NCBI GenBank assembly: GCA_002383325.1
Contig: DFYJ01000111.1
Span: 25,183 to 50,103 of the forward strand
Direction of reading: 5' to 3'
DNA length: 24,921 bases
Source: Candidatus Aminicenantes bacterium UBA4085
GTDB taxonomy: Bacteria > Acidobacteriota > Aminicenantia > Aminicenantales > UBA4085
The notes beneath the pieces are model-generated. The model ran no database searches. It saw nothing but the letters and a program-made list of their open reading frames with translations, and was not told the DNA's origin. This document shows, in pieces, positions 15,331 to 23,678 of the stretch (its first letter is position 1; each line of letters opens with the position of its first letter). Both the position numbers and the translations under genes were made by a program.

Positions 15331-15924
15331 ATGTTCGATCCCAGCGATCCCGTCTTGAAGCTTTTCCAGGATTCCGACGCCCTCCTGCGGGGCCATTTTA
15401 AGCTGACCTCGGGCAAGCACTCCGAGTGGTACTTCGAGAAGATCCGCCTGATCGAGAAGCCGGCCGTCATGGACCGGATCATCGACCTGCTGGCGGCCAA
15501 GATCCGCCGCGAAGTTCCCGATTTCGAATACATCGTCTCCCCTGCCTACGGGGCCATTGCCCTGGGCTTCCTGGCCGCCCTCAAGCTGGGCAAGAAGTTC
15601 GCCTTCAGCCAGCGGGTCGAGGAGAAGATGGCCTTCCGGGCCGGCTTCGCCGGTATCGAGGGCTCCCGGGCCGTGATCGTCGAGGACATCCTGACGACCG
15701 GCGGCTCGCTCAACGAGGTCGTGGCCGCCCTCAAGGAGAAGTCGGTCGACGTAGCCGGCATCTACGTCCTGGTGGACCGAAGCGGCGGCGCCATCCCGGT
15801 CGAAGGCAAGCCGGTGGGCAGCCTGCTGGCCCTCAAGGTCGAGGCTTTCGAGCCCGACGTCTGCCCCTTCTGCCAAAAGGGTCTGCCCATCACCAAACCC
15901 GGCGCTTCCGACAAGAAGTCCTGA
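15331..15924 (+). CDS. pyrE: Orotate phosphoribosyltransferase
   Basis: 197 residues from the ATG at 15331, with AAGGAG about 8 bases upstream. OPRT joins orotate and PRPP to give OMP in pyrimidine synthesis. The substrate loop LLRGHFKLTSGKHSEWYF (18-35) is typical of OPRT, and the PRPP-binding motif VIVEDILTTGGSL (115-127) has the paired acidic residues E118-D119. The C-terminal CPFCQKGLP (about 178-186) is seen in the shorter Thermus/archaea-like OPRT group. First gene of a plus-strand operon, 11 bases before buk, an unusual partner. Confidence 0.93.
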   Translation: MFDPSDPVLKLFQDSDALLRGHFKLTSGKHSEWYFEKIRLIEKPAVMDRIIDLLAAKIRREVPDFEYIVSPAYGAIALGFLAALKLGKKFAFSQRVEEKMAFRAGFAGIEGSRAVIVEDILTTGGSLNEVVAALKEKSVDVAGIYVLVDRSGGAIPVEGKPVGSLLALKVEAFEPDVCPFCQKGLPITKPGASDKKS

Positions 15925-15935
15925 GAGGAATCCCC

Positions 15936-17000
15936 ATGCGCCTCCTGATCATCAACCCGGGCTCGACATCGACCAAAATCGCCGTCTATGAGGACGAGAA
16001 GGAAGTCTTCTCCCAGAGCATCTCTCATTCGAGCGAGGAAGTGGCCCCCTTCGCCCGCATCGTCGAGCAGAAAGGCTTCCGCAAGGACATCATCCTGCGG
16101 GTGCTCAAGGAGAGGACCATCGACGCCGGCAGCTTCGACGCCGTGGTCGGCCGCGGCGGGCTTCTCGAACCCATTCCCAGCGGCATCTATGCCGTCAACG
16201 ACCGCTTGCTGGACGACCTGTTCCGGGGCGTCCAGGGCGAGCACGCCTCCAACCTGGGCGGGCTGATCGCCGACGAGATCGCCCGGCCGCTCGGCATCCC
16301 CGCCTATATCGTCGACCCGGTCGTGGTCGACGAGCTGGCCGACTGGGCCCGGCTGACCGGAGTCGCGGAGATCAAGCGGCGCAGCATCTTCCACGCCCTC
16401 AACCACAAGTACGCCGCCCGCCTGGCCGCCAAGGAGCTGGGCAGGCCCTACGAGGACTGCAGCCTGATCGTCTGCCACCTGGGCGGCGGGATCTCCGTCG
16501 GGGCCCATCTCAAGGGCCGGGTCGTCGACGTCAACAACGCCCTGAACGGCGAAGGCCCCATCGCTCCCGAACGGGCCGGTACGGTTCCCGCCGGCGACCT
16601 GGTCGATCTCTGCCTGTCCGGCAAGCTCGGCCGGGACGACCTCAAGCGCCGGCTGGCCGGCAAGGGCGGCCTGGTCGCTCTGCTCAAGACCAACGACATG
16701 CGCCAAGTCGAGGCCCGCATGGCTCAGGGGGAGGCCGAGGCCCTCTTGGTCTTCGAAGCCATGACCGCAACCATCGCCAAGACGATCGGCGGAGCGGCCA
16801 CCGTTTTGCGCGGCCGCGTGGACGCCATTGTCCTGACCGGAGGCCTGGCCTTCAGCCAGAAGCTCGTCGACGGCATCATCGAGCGGGCCGGCTTCCTGGG
16901 CCGGCTCCTCGTGTACCCCGGCGAGAACGAGATGATCGCCCTGGCCACGGCCGGCCTGCGGGTTCTGCGGGGCGAAGAGACGGCCAAGATCTATTCATAA
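15936..17000 (+). CDS. buk: Butyrate kinase
   Basis: 354 residues from the ATG at 15936, with AGAGGA about 7 bases upstream. The ASKHA-fold acetate/butyrate kinase signature opens the protein (LLIINPGSTSTKIAVYEDE). VVGRGGLLEPIPSGIYAVND (about 68-88), IFHALNHKYAARLAAKELG (about 151-169) and CHLGGGISVGAH (about 180-192) follow the butyrate-kinase pattern. IVLTGGLAFSQ near residue 305 is the nucleotide-binding end. The enzyme makes ATP from butyryl phosphate (or branched acyl phosphates), forming the free acid. It is coupled to ptb downstream, so this is a substrate-level phosphorylation pair. Confidence 0.95.
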   Translation: MRLLIINPGSTSTKIAVYEDEKEVFSQSISHSSEEVAPFARIVEQKGFRKDIILRVLKERTIDAGSFDAVVGRGGLLEPIPSGIYAVNDRLLDDLFRGVQGEHASNLGGLIADEIARPLGIPAYIVDPVVVDELADWARLTGVAEIKRRSIFHALNHKYAARLAAKELGRPYEDCSLIVCHLGGGISVGAHLKGRVVDVNNALNGEGPIAPERAGTVPAGDLVDLCLSGKLGRDDLKRRLAGKGGLVALLKTNDMRQVEARMAQGEAEALLVFEAMTATIAKTIGGAATVLRGRVDAIVLTGGLAFSQKLVDGIIERAGFLGRLLVYPGENEMIALATAGLRVLRGEETAKIYS

Positions 17001-17009
17001 TATCGGCGG

Positions 17010-17024
17010 CCCCGCCGGGCGGGG
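17010..17024 (+). promoter_or_regulatory. Small GC hairpin between buk and ptb
   Basis: CCCCGC and GCGGGG form a perfect 6-base stem with a 3-base loop, ending just before the GGAGGA ribosome binding site of ptb. It could influence ptb translation or stability; no proof in the sequence. Confidence 0.35.
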
Positions 17025-17038
17025 CGGAGGAATCATCC

Positions 17039-17938
17039 ATGATTACGTCGCTTCAACAGATCGTCGAGCACGTCAAGGGCAAGCCGGCCAAGCGGCTGTC
17101 CGTCGCCTGCGGCGAGGACCCCCACACCATCGAGGCCGTCGGCCGGGCCTGCCGGGAAGGCCTGGTCAAAGCCGTCTTAACCGGATCCAAGGCCAAGATC
17201 GAGAAGGTCGCGGCCGAGAACAAGATCGATCCCGGCCTCTTTACCATCGTCGACCACCCCGATCAGGCCTCGGCCCTGGTGGACGCGGTGGCTCGGGTCC
17301 GGGCCGGAGAGGCCGACTTCCTGATGAAGGGCCTCCTCGACTCGTCGATCTACATCAGGGCTATCATCGACAAGGAGAAGGGCCTGCTCAAGCCGGGCCG
17401 GCTCCTGTCCCATGTCAGCATCATCCAGGTGCCGCGCTGGAAGAAGCTGATCGTCTGCGCCGACGCGGCGGTCGTGCCTTACCCGGACCTGGAAGCCAAG
17501 GCCCAAATCCTTACCTATTGCATCGAGGCGGCCAAACGGCTGGGCATCGAGAAGCCCAAGGCGGCCATCATCTGCGCCGTGGAGAAGGTCAACCCCAAGA
17601 TGCAGGCAACCCTGGACGCGGCTCTCCTCAGCCGGATGGCCGAACGCGGCCAGATCAAGGGCGCCGTCGTCGACGGTCCCCTGGCTCTGGACGTGGCCTT
17701 CTCCAAGGAGAGCGCCGAGATCAAGGGGGTCAAGTCCGAAGTGGCCGGCGACGCCGACATCCTGCTCTTCCCGGCCATCGAGGCGGGCAACATCTTCTTC
17801 AAGACCTGCTCCTACCTGGCCGGCGGCGAGAACGCGGCGGTCGTGGCCGGAGCCAACTGCCCGTGCGTGCTGACCTCGCGCTCCGACAGCGAGGACTCCA
17901 AGTATTACTCGATCGCCCTGGGATCCCTACTGGCGTAG
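17039..17938 (+). CDS. ptb: Phosphate butyryltransferase
   Basis: 299 residues from the ATG at 17039, with GGAGGA about 7 bases upstream. This phosphotransacetylase-family enzyme converts butyryl-CoA and phosphate to butyryl phosphate, the substrate of butyrate kinase. Family features are ADFLMKGLLDSSIYIRAIID (about 95-114), the LLSHVSIIQVP segment (about 122-132), and late blocks VVDGPLALDVAFSKESAEIK (about 211-230) and GDADILLFPAIEAGN (about 237-251). The length is normal for Ptb and shorter than Pta. It is the last gene of the operon, 38 bases after buk. Foldback element 3 begins 13 bases after its stop. Confidence 0.94.
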   Translation: MITSLQQIVEHVKGKPAKRLSVACGEDPHTIEAVGRACREGLVKAVLTGSKAKIEKVAAENKIDPGLFTIVDHPDQASALVDAVARVRAGEADFLMKGLLDSSIYIRAIIDKEKGLLKPGRLLSHVSIIQVPRWKKLIVCADAAVVPYPDLEAKAQILTYCIEAAKRLGIEKPKAAIICAVEKVNPKMQATLDAALLSRMAERGQIKGAVVDGPLALDVAFSKESAEIKGVKSEVAGDADILLFPAIEAGNIFFKTCSYLAGGENAAVVAGANCPCVLTSRSDSEDSKYYSIALGSLLA

Positions 17939-17950
17939 GAAAAAAGGCTC

Positions 17951-18234
17951 TTCGCCAAATTTCGGGGATCTCGCTTCGGGGCATCGTCCCGGCGGCTTCG
18001 GGCGCAACTCGCCTTTTTCCACAACTCTCTTCGGCGCCTGCGGAACTCCGCATATCAGATCTTGGGAACATCCAAGACCTTCCACTTCATCACAATTCCG
18101 TAGGATTGTCGCGTGCTCAAACATCCCTCGGCGCCCGCTGGGTGCCCTCAGAGAGTCATGGAAAAAGGCTGCACCCTCGCAATTTCGCCGTTGGCCGATA
18201 CCCCGAATCGAGCTAAACCCCCAAATTCGGCGAT
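17951..18234. mobile_element. Foldback element 3, between convergent ptb and DUF4097 genes
   Basis: This occupies most of the 375-base gap 17939-18313, which holds no recognisable gene. Outer arms 17951-17986 and 18196-18234 are imperfect inverted copies (shared blocks TCGCC, AATTT, GGGG, TCGG/TTCGGGG, ATCG). Inner arms 18011-18030 and 18150-18169 are inverted copies matching at 18 of 20 bases, built on GCCTTTTTCCA. Between them lie small hairpins: TGCGGA/TCCGCA (18039-18052), TCTTGG/CCAAGA (18060-18077) and ACAATTCC/GGATTGT (18092-18109). The whole could fold as one branched cruciform or RNA. It is GC-richer than elements 1 and 2 and differs in sequence, so kinship is by architecture only. 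A structured RNA is an alternative. Confidence 0.6.
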
Positions 18235-18240
18235 GAACCG

Positions 18241-18309
18241 AAAAAAGGGCGCCGCCGCCCCGGGGGTGAGCTTGGAAGCGATCTTTCCCGGTGCCGACGC
18301 GGCGCCCTT
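18241..18309 (-). terminator. Intrinsic terminator of the DUF4097 gene
   Basis: On the minus strand, AAGGGCGCCGC (18309-18299) pairs perfectly over 11 bases with GCGGCGCCCTT (18255-18245). An inner CCGGG/CCCGG pairing shortens the loop, and a run of six T begins within the stem's end and continues past it. It starts just after the stop codon at 18314. Confidence 0.7.
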
Positions 18310-18313
18310 GTTG

Positions 18314-19171
18314 TTACTTTTCGATGGTGATCGAGCCGTTGGTCGTGTCGAGCGACAGCAGCGGGCCGCCGTCGCCGATCGTGCCGGAGATGCTCCGGCG
18401 CGAGCGGCTCAGCCCCTTGATCGTCACCGGAACAGCCACGTCGATGTGGCCGTTGGTCGTCTCGGCCTCAAGCTGGGCGTTGATCGGGCCGACCAGCCGG
18501 ACGGTGATCGAGCCGTTGGTCGTGTCCGCCTCGACGTTGCCCTTGAGCCCGTCGATGGTCAGGGTGATGCCGCCGTTGGTGGTATCAGCCTTGACCGCGC
18601 CGCGGATGTCGCGGGCGGTGATGTCGCCGTTGGTCGTATCCAGGAAGGACGGACCGGCGGCGCCTTCCAGGCGGATGTCGCCGTTGGTCGTTTTGGCCGT
18701 GACTTCGCCGAATGTCCCGACAAGCTCCAGCCCGCCGTTGGTGGAACGAACCATCTCCAGCCGCACGCCGGCCGGAACCTTGATCTCGTAGTCAACGCTG
18801 ATCCGAAGGTTGCGGAAGGGCGCCTTGGGCCAGAGGGTGTCGATGGACGCGAAACCGGCGCCGCTCTGGGCTTCGATCGTGACCAGCTTGAGGTTCTCTT
18901 CCTTGCTCCGGGAGATCTTGACCGCGGAGACATCGGCTTCCGGCTTGTCCCAGGTCGTGATCCGGATATCGCCGTTGACGTTCTTGACGCTGAAGCGGCC
19001 GTCGGGGCCGAGCGGGAAGGTCTTGTGCCAATTCTCCTTGAATTCCCCAGCCGCCGGGGCGAAGCCGCTCCCGTCAGCCGCGATAATCAGGCTGCCGCAC
19101 AGAGCCAGCCCCAGGGCCAGCGCGATGACGCCGGCTAAACTGCTGTTTCGGCTCGATTTGTTGACGGACAT
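18314..19171 (-). CDS. Exported DUF4097 beta-helix protein with TNG repeats
   Basis: 285 residues from the ATG at 19171, with AGGAGG upstream. A signal peptide covers about residues 1-32 (GVIALALGLALCGSLIIAA). The mature part has a regular repeat with core TNGxI: NVNGDIRI, STNGGLEL, TTNGDIRL, TTNGDITA, TTNGGITL, TTNGSITV, TTNGHIDV, TTNGSITI, about 20-24 residues apart, each a turn of a right-handed beta-helix. At the DNA level this shows as repeated GCCGTTGGTCGT. DUF4097 (putative adhesin) proteins are surface or periplasmic, with no defined chemistry. It lies 131 bases downstream of the sialidase fusion on the same strand and may share its transcript, although a CCCCCG/CGGGGG hairpin (19264-19281) lies between them. 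Confidence 0.85.
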   Translation of the reverse strand: MSVNKSSRNSSLAGVIALALGLALCGSLIIAADGSGFAPAAGEFKENWHKTFPLGPDGRFSVKNVNGDIRITTWDKPEADVSAVKISRSKEENLKLVTIEAQSGAGFASIDTLWPKAPFRNLRISVDYEIKVPAGVRLEMVRSTNGGLELVGTFGEVTAKTTNGDIRLEGAAGPSFLDTTNGDITARDIRGAVKADTTNGGITLTIDGLKGNVEADTTNGSITVRLVGPINAQLEAETTNGHIDVAVPVTIKGLSRSRRSISGTIGDGGPLLSLDTTNGSITIEK

Positions 19172-19263
19172 GGTGTTCCTCCTCGATTAAGTATCACCTG
19201 TATAGACGGCAAATTCGGGCAGATGGTTCCCTGAAATCCGTCCCAATATTTTCGGATCGACAT

Positions 19264-19281
19264 TCCCCCGTCTTCGGGGGA
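19264..19281 (-). terminator. Hairpin between sialidase fusion and DUF4097 gene
   Basis: TCCCCCG and CGGGGGA form a perfect 7-base stem with a TCTT loop, 22 bases after the sialidase-fusion stop. No T-run follows on either strand, so it may only weaken read-through or stabilise the upstream mRNA. Confidence 0.4.
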
Positions 19282-19302
19282 GACTGGCCGGGTCGAAGAA
19301 TC

Positions 19303-22300
19303 CTAGTGGATTGCCGCCGGAACGTCCAGCCGCGGGGAAATGCCGTAGGCGCCCGAATCCAGGTCGATCGTCACCGTGGTCCCGTCCGCATAGACGAAAC
19401 GCTGTCGCCGATAGGAGTCGTCCACGAATTCATGGCGGACAAGCTCCTGCAGCCCGACCCGGGCGTTCAGGGCGCACATCGTCCGGACCCGCTCCATTTC
19501 CTCCGGCGACGGATCGAGCGAGAGGTAAGGCAGCCCGGCGTGACCGAGGCCGTGCAGGAACCCCAGGTCGGTCTCCGGGATGCCCCAGGCCCCCTTGTCC
19601 AGGGACCAAGGCAGGAGGATGGCGTCGTGATAGACCAGGTCGAAGAGCGGAATGGGGATGCCCATGGCCGGCCCCGAGCCGGGGTTGGGATCGAGCGGAT
19701 AGGGGCCGTGGTGGACCAGGTCGAGATGGGGTATCGCCCAGCCGGCCGGCTCCTCGGAGCTGACGACACCGCCGCGTGAGCGGATGTAATCGAAGGCGTC
19801 GCCGCGGTAGCGCAGGCACTCGGTGCGGGTGACGGGGTGCTCGGGATTGGCGCACTCGTCGGGCGGCACCACGGCGAAGACATCGAGGTAGGCGCCCTTG
19901 ACCATCATGCCGCGGTCGAGCAGGGTCCCGTAGTTCTTGCGGACATGTCCGGGGGCCAGGCTGGGGCAGAGGTAGGTCTGCATGCCTCCGTACCAGGTGC
20001 CGTGGGTCGAGAGCTTGCCGCCCTCCTCCATCTGGGCATTGCGGGGGGTGTAGGATGCCGCGTCCAGGTAGAAATCGCGATACTGGTCGTGGATGGCGAA
20101 GACGAAACCGAGCGAGTCGAGGGCCCAAGCCAGGCGCCGCATCCCGTCCCAGCCTCCAGCCTCGAGGTTGGGGGGCAGGATGTCGGGGTGGAGGTTGTCG
20201 TAGCCGCGCGCGCCCCAGCCGTCAAGATGGACATAGGCCCGGCCGATGCCTTTCTCGGCCAAGGCGCGGAGCTGGGTGGCGCGCGCGTCGAAGGTCACGA
20301 GCTGGTGATTCTTGGCCGGGTCCTCGCGGTCGTAGTAGCTCGACTGCGGCTGGATGTGGTAGAGGATGCTCGTGTGGATGACGGGCGCCCCGACCAGCCG
20401 GGCTACGAGAGGACTGCGGGCGATCTTCTCCTTGAGCGAGACGAACTGCCCCGTCTCAACGACCGAGCGACGGTAGCGCTTGGCCAGTTCGACATAGCCG
20501 CCGCGGTCAAGGAAGGCGAAACGGACCGTGCGGGGGTAGGCGAAGCGGCCCAGCGAGTGAATCCAGCGGACATCGATGCGGGTCGGACCTCCGGCGGGAT
20601 GATCGAAGCGGCAGCCGGCGTCGTCGGGCGTCTCCAGGATGGCGGCGACGGCGGCGCTCCCCTTCTGGAAGCCCCACCACGGCATATAAAGGCCCCGGCC
20701 GTAGCTCATGGAATCGTAGAGCCACACTTGGCGCGGCCAGTCCCTCGGCAGGAGCATGCCCTGCATGAAGGGAACGACGGCGGCATCGAGGGAGGCGGGT
20801 TCGAAGGAGGCCGGCCAAATAAGCTCCCGAACGCGATCGGCGCCGTCGGGCGAGACGATCCGGCAGACCAGATCCTCGTCGGCCCCGTCGAGGCCGACGA
20901 AAAGCCGGATCGAAGCGTCGAGCGGCGTCTCGCCAGCCCGATATCCGTCGAGGCCGATCCTGATCCCGGTCTGGAAGCCGGTCTCGTAGGTGACCGCGGC
21001 GCGGCGCGGGGCGGCGGCCAGGCGCAGCTTGTGGTCGGCTTCGCCGTGCCGGACGGTCAGGTCGCCGTCGAACGAGGGCAGGGTGGCCCATGCGGCGCCG
21101 CCCGTTCGGATCTTGAGCCCGAGCGTCGCCGTGTCGATCTCGACCGTGCGCCTGGCGCCGGTGATCGTCCAGATATCTCCCTGGCGGGAGACGCGGACGG
21201 CCGGTCGAGAGCCCCGCCAGGCTTCCTGACCGCCCGTGTTGGCGATCGCGGCTCCCTCGATCGGCGCGCCGGCCGGCGAGAGCCAGTCGATGCCGCCTTC
21301 GGAGGCGCGGAAACGTCGGGCCCGGATGTTCGAGCCTTCGCCCTCTTCGTAATAGACGATCAGGATCGAGCCGTCCTTGAGCGGCGCCATCGACGGATAG
21401 GCGCCCAGGCAGTCATCGACCGGGACATTCGCGCTCCACGTCTCGCCTTCGTCCAGGCTGTAGTGGAGGGAGGTCTGGGGCAGCCGATGGGCCAGCAGAA
21501 GGATGTCCCCCGGCGCCCGGAAGAGATAGGGGCAATGCCCGGGGAAGCCGAGCGGCTTGGAGACGCTCCAGGTCTTCCCGCCGTCGGTCGAAAGGGAGGC
21601 GCACATGGTCGTGCTCGGTTCCCGCTCCACGGCCAGGATCGAGCCGTCCTTGAGGGCGATGACGTCGGTCTCCGCGTCCAGCTTCCAGCCGCCGTTGGGA
21701 ATGTCGATGACGGGCCCCCAGGTCGCGCCGCCGTCGTCGGACGAAATCACGGCGCCCCAGGCTTTCTCTCCTGCTTGCTTGTAGAGGCCCAGCATCAGCC
21801 GGCCGCCGGGCAGCCTGCGGATGGGCGCGCTGCAGTAGTAATCCGCCGCGATCTGCCGCGGCTTGGACCAGGTGCGCCCCAGGTCGTCGGATTCGACAAG
21901 CCAGGTTCCCAGTCCATCCAAGGCTTTGGGGTCGTCCGCCTTGGCCTTGAGAGTGAAGAAGTTGCAGAGCAGGCGGCCCGAGGGGAGCTGGACGATGGAC
22001 GGGTCGCGGTCGTCGTAAGGGCCGTCATAGATGACCGCGGCTTTCGTCCAGGTCCGGCCCTCATCGGAGGAGAGACAGGAGACGATCCGGCCGCCCCGGG
22101 GCCAGGCTGGGGCGGGCAAGCTGACGTGGCCATAGCCGGCATAGAAGACGGCCATGAGCCTGCCGTCGCTCAGACGGCAGACGTCGGGGAAGGCTTCGTA
22201 GCCGCCCGCACCGGCGTCGCCGCATACGATGATGTAATCCCGCTCCACGGCTTGGCCGGGAGCCGCCGGGCCCGGGGCCGCTGCGCGCACGGACAGCCCC

Positions 22301-22362
22301 AGGATAGACAGGGGAGAGAAAAACAGTGCGAGCGCCGCGATGGATCTTCCGGCTTTCCGCAT
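19303..22362 (-). CDS. Exported sialidase propeller fused to a GH101/DUF5696-like barrel
   Basis: 1019 residues. The ATG at 22362 is chosen because AGGAG lies 6 bases upstream; another ATG six bases earlier touches that site. A signal peptide covers about residues 1-28 (SIAALALFFSPLSILGLSVRA). Residues 40-355 form a sialidase-type beta-propeller with five Asp-boxes: SSDEGRTW (98-105), SDDLGRTW (158-165), SSDDGGATW (207-215), STDGGKTW (258-265) and SLDEGETW (302-309). Residues 390-1019 are a beta-sandwich plus barrel resembling DUF5696 and the GH101/GH129 endo/exo-GalNAc-ase clan. KGAYLDVFAV (D827) fits the nucleophile strand and VVSSEEPAGW (E870/E871) the acid/base. Sialic acid and O-glycan core cleavage by one protein is inferred; neither specificity is certain. 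Follows another sialidase-fold gene by 80 bases. Confidence 0.78.
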   Translation of the reverse strand: MRKAGRSIAALALFFSPLSILGLSVRAAAPGPAAPGQAVERDYIIVCGDAGAGGYEAFPDVCRLSDGRLMAVFYAGYGHVSLPAPAWPRGGRIVSCLSSDEGRTWTKAAVIYDGPYDDRDPSIVQLPSGRLLCNFFTLKAKADDPKALDGLGTWLVESDDLGRTWSKPRQIAADYYCSAPIRRLPGGRLMLGLYKQAGEKAWGAVISSDDGGATWGPVIDIPNGGWKLDAETDVIALKDGSILAVEREPSTTMCASLSTDGGKTWSVSKPLGFPGHCPYLFRAPGDILLLAHRLPQTSLHYSLDEGETWSANVPVDDCLGAYPSMAPLKDGSILIVYYEEGEGSNIRARRFRASEGGIDWLSPAGAPIEGAAIANTGGQEAWRGSRPAVRVSRQGDIWTITGARRTVEIDTATLGLKIRTGGAAWATLPSFDGDLTVRHGEADHKLRLAAAPRRAAVTYETGFQTGIRIGLDGYRAGETPLDASIRLFVGLDGADEDLVCRIVSPDGADRVRELIWPASFEPASLDAAVVPFMQGMLLPRDWPRQVWLYDSMSYGRGLYMPWWGFQKGSAAVAAILETPDDAGCRFDHPAGGPTRIDVRWIHSLGRFAYPRTVRFAFLDRGGYVELAKRYRRSVVETGQFVSLKEKIARSPLVARLVGAPVIHTSILYHIQPQSSYYDREDPAKNHQLVTFDARATQLRALAEKGIGRAYVHLDGWGARGYDNLHPDILPPNLEAGGWDGMRRLAWALDSLGFVFAIHDQYRDFYLDAASYTPRNAQMEEGGKLSTHGTWYGGMQTYLCPSLAPGHVRKNYGTLLDRGMMVKGAYLDVFAVVPPDECANPEHPVTRTECLRYRGDAFDYIRSRGGVVSSEEPAGWAIPHLDLVHHGPYPLDPNPGSGPAMGIPIPLFDLVYHDAILLPWSLDKGAWGIPETDLGFLHGLGHAGLPYLSLDPSPEEMERVRTMCALNARVGLQELVRHEFVDDSYRRQRFVYADGTTVTIDLDSGAYGISPRLDVPAAIH

Positions 22363-22442
22363 CGACATCTCCTGGCCGGGAATCAGGGCGCGCTCGCTCG
22401 ATCCCGGGACTCTATTTGGCATTCAGCACGGACAATGCGCCT

Positions 22443-23546
22443 TTATCTCGCCGGCCGCATCGGGCTCCCCGCCCCCTTCGACTTGGGCCGGATCCCCGGG
22501 TCGAGAATCACGTGCTTGATCCGGGTTCTGCGCCACGTGTAGGTCACATGGAGGCGGCCGTCGCGGGCCTGGATGACGGCGGGATAGGAGTATTCCTCTC
22601 CCGGATCGTCTTCGAGGCGGGCGGCCCGGCGCCATTCCTTCCCGTCGAGGCTGCAGGCGACGTCGAGAACCGCCCGCCCCGAGCGGACCGGATTGTAGAC
22701 GAGCACATGGCGGCCGTCGGCCATTGTCACGGCGTCAACACCGCTGTCGGGATTGGGCAGCTCGGTGGGCGCCAGCCTGGTCCAGGCTCCCGGATCCGCT
22801 GCCCGGCCCCAGGCCTCCATCAGCACGCCCTGCTTGGACCGGCAAAGGACCTGCAGGATTCCGCCCATATGCCTCAGCAAGGCAGGTTGAATGGCGGAGA
22901 TGGCCGGAGGGGTGTTGAGGTCGGGCCCGCGGCTCCAAGCGCCCGCCGGATCGCGGGTCCACTCCATGCGGACGCGCCATCCGCCGTCCTCCGCGCTGGA
23001 GCCGCAAAGCAGGGTTCCGTCGGCCAGCTCGAGGGGCTTGTTCTTGATGGGGCCCAAGATCCCTGTGGGAAGGCGGCGGGCCTCGCTCCAGGTCAGGCCG
23101 TTGTCGGCGGAGGTCTTGAGCATCCCCCACCAAGCGGAGGGCGAAGGACCGACCTTGTAGAAAAGGAGCAGCTCACCCGACCGACGACGGAAAAGGACCG
23201 GATTCCAGCAGGGATGGCGGGCCGCCTCCCACGCCATGATCCCGGTCGCGACCTCGATCGGGGGCAGCCAGGCCTTGCCATCGTGGCGGGCCAGCCAGAT
23301 CCCCACATCCTCGGCTCCCTCGCGGCTGCCGCCGAACCAGGCCGCCGCCAGGCCCGAGGGCGTCTCCTCGATCGTCGAGGCGTGGCTGGAGGCGAAAGAC
23401 GGCGAGGGCACGATGAATTCAGCGCCGAGGATTCGGAAGACGCCGGCCGAAGAGACCTGAAGCGCGGGCCAAGCGGGGGAGAGCCCCGCCGCCAGAACAA
23501 GAATTCCCGCGGCCGAAGCCGGGGACGCAAGCCGACGGAGGCGCAT
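22443..23546 (-). CDS. Exported sialidase-fold (BNR_2) protein
   Basis: 367 residues from the ATG at 23546, with AGAAGAG upstream. An upstream in-frame TTG (23582) would add 12 residues and spoil the signal peptide (about 1-29, AAGILVLAAGLSPAWPA). The body matches the BNR_2 six-bladed propeller family: ASHASTIEETPSGLAAAWFG-like opening (54-72), GGSREGAEDVGIW, an Asp-box SADNGLTW (146-153), GPIKNKPLELADGTLLCGSS (165-184), and a late YSYPAVIQARDGRLHVTYTW. Family members are usually annotated exo-alpha-sialidase, but many act on other sugars and the arginine triad cannot be confirmed by eye. It leads the minus-strand set with the sialidase fusion and is divergent from the ankyrin gene. Confidence 0.8.
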   Translation of the reverse strand: MRLRRLASPASAAGILVLAAGLSPAWPALQVSSAGVFRILGAEFIVPSPSFASSHASTIEETPSGLAAAWFGGSREGAEDVGIWLARHDGKAWLPPIEVATGIMAWEAARHPCWNPVLFRRRSGELLLFYKVGPSPSAWWGMLKTSADNGLTWSEARRLPTGILGPIKNKPLELADGTLLCGSSAEDGGWRVRMEWTRDPAGAWSRGPDLNTPPAISAIQPALLRHMGGILQVLCRSKQGVLMEAWGRAADPGAWTRLAPTELPNPDSGVDAVTMADGRHVLVYNPVRSGRAVLDVACSLDGKEWRRAARLEDDPGEEYSYPAVIQARDGRLHVTYTWRRTRIKHVILDPGIRPKSKGAGSPMRPAR

Positions 23547-23678
23547 GGCTCTTCTGTTATCATACGCCCTCCGGGATGTCAAAACGGCGGCGGCCCAAGG
23601 GGGCGAAGAACGAAAAGACGGGAAGTCCGAAACACCGGGGCCTCGGGAAACGTATTAGTTGGACGAGGAGAACAAACC

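Noticed and set aside
19837..22542. 901-codon plus-strand frame opposite the sialidase fusion, and similar ones at 10149-12356, 12529-14247 and 5206-6693
   Set aside because: All lie antisense to genes with catalytic motifs and good ribosome binding sites, and their translations show no domain.
23559..23582. Minus-strand TTGACA followed by TATGAT as a promoter of the BNR_2 gene
   Set aside because: The spacer is only about 12 bases, too short for a sigma-70 promoter.
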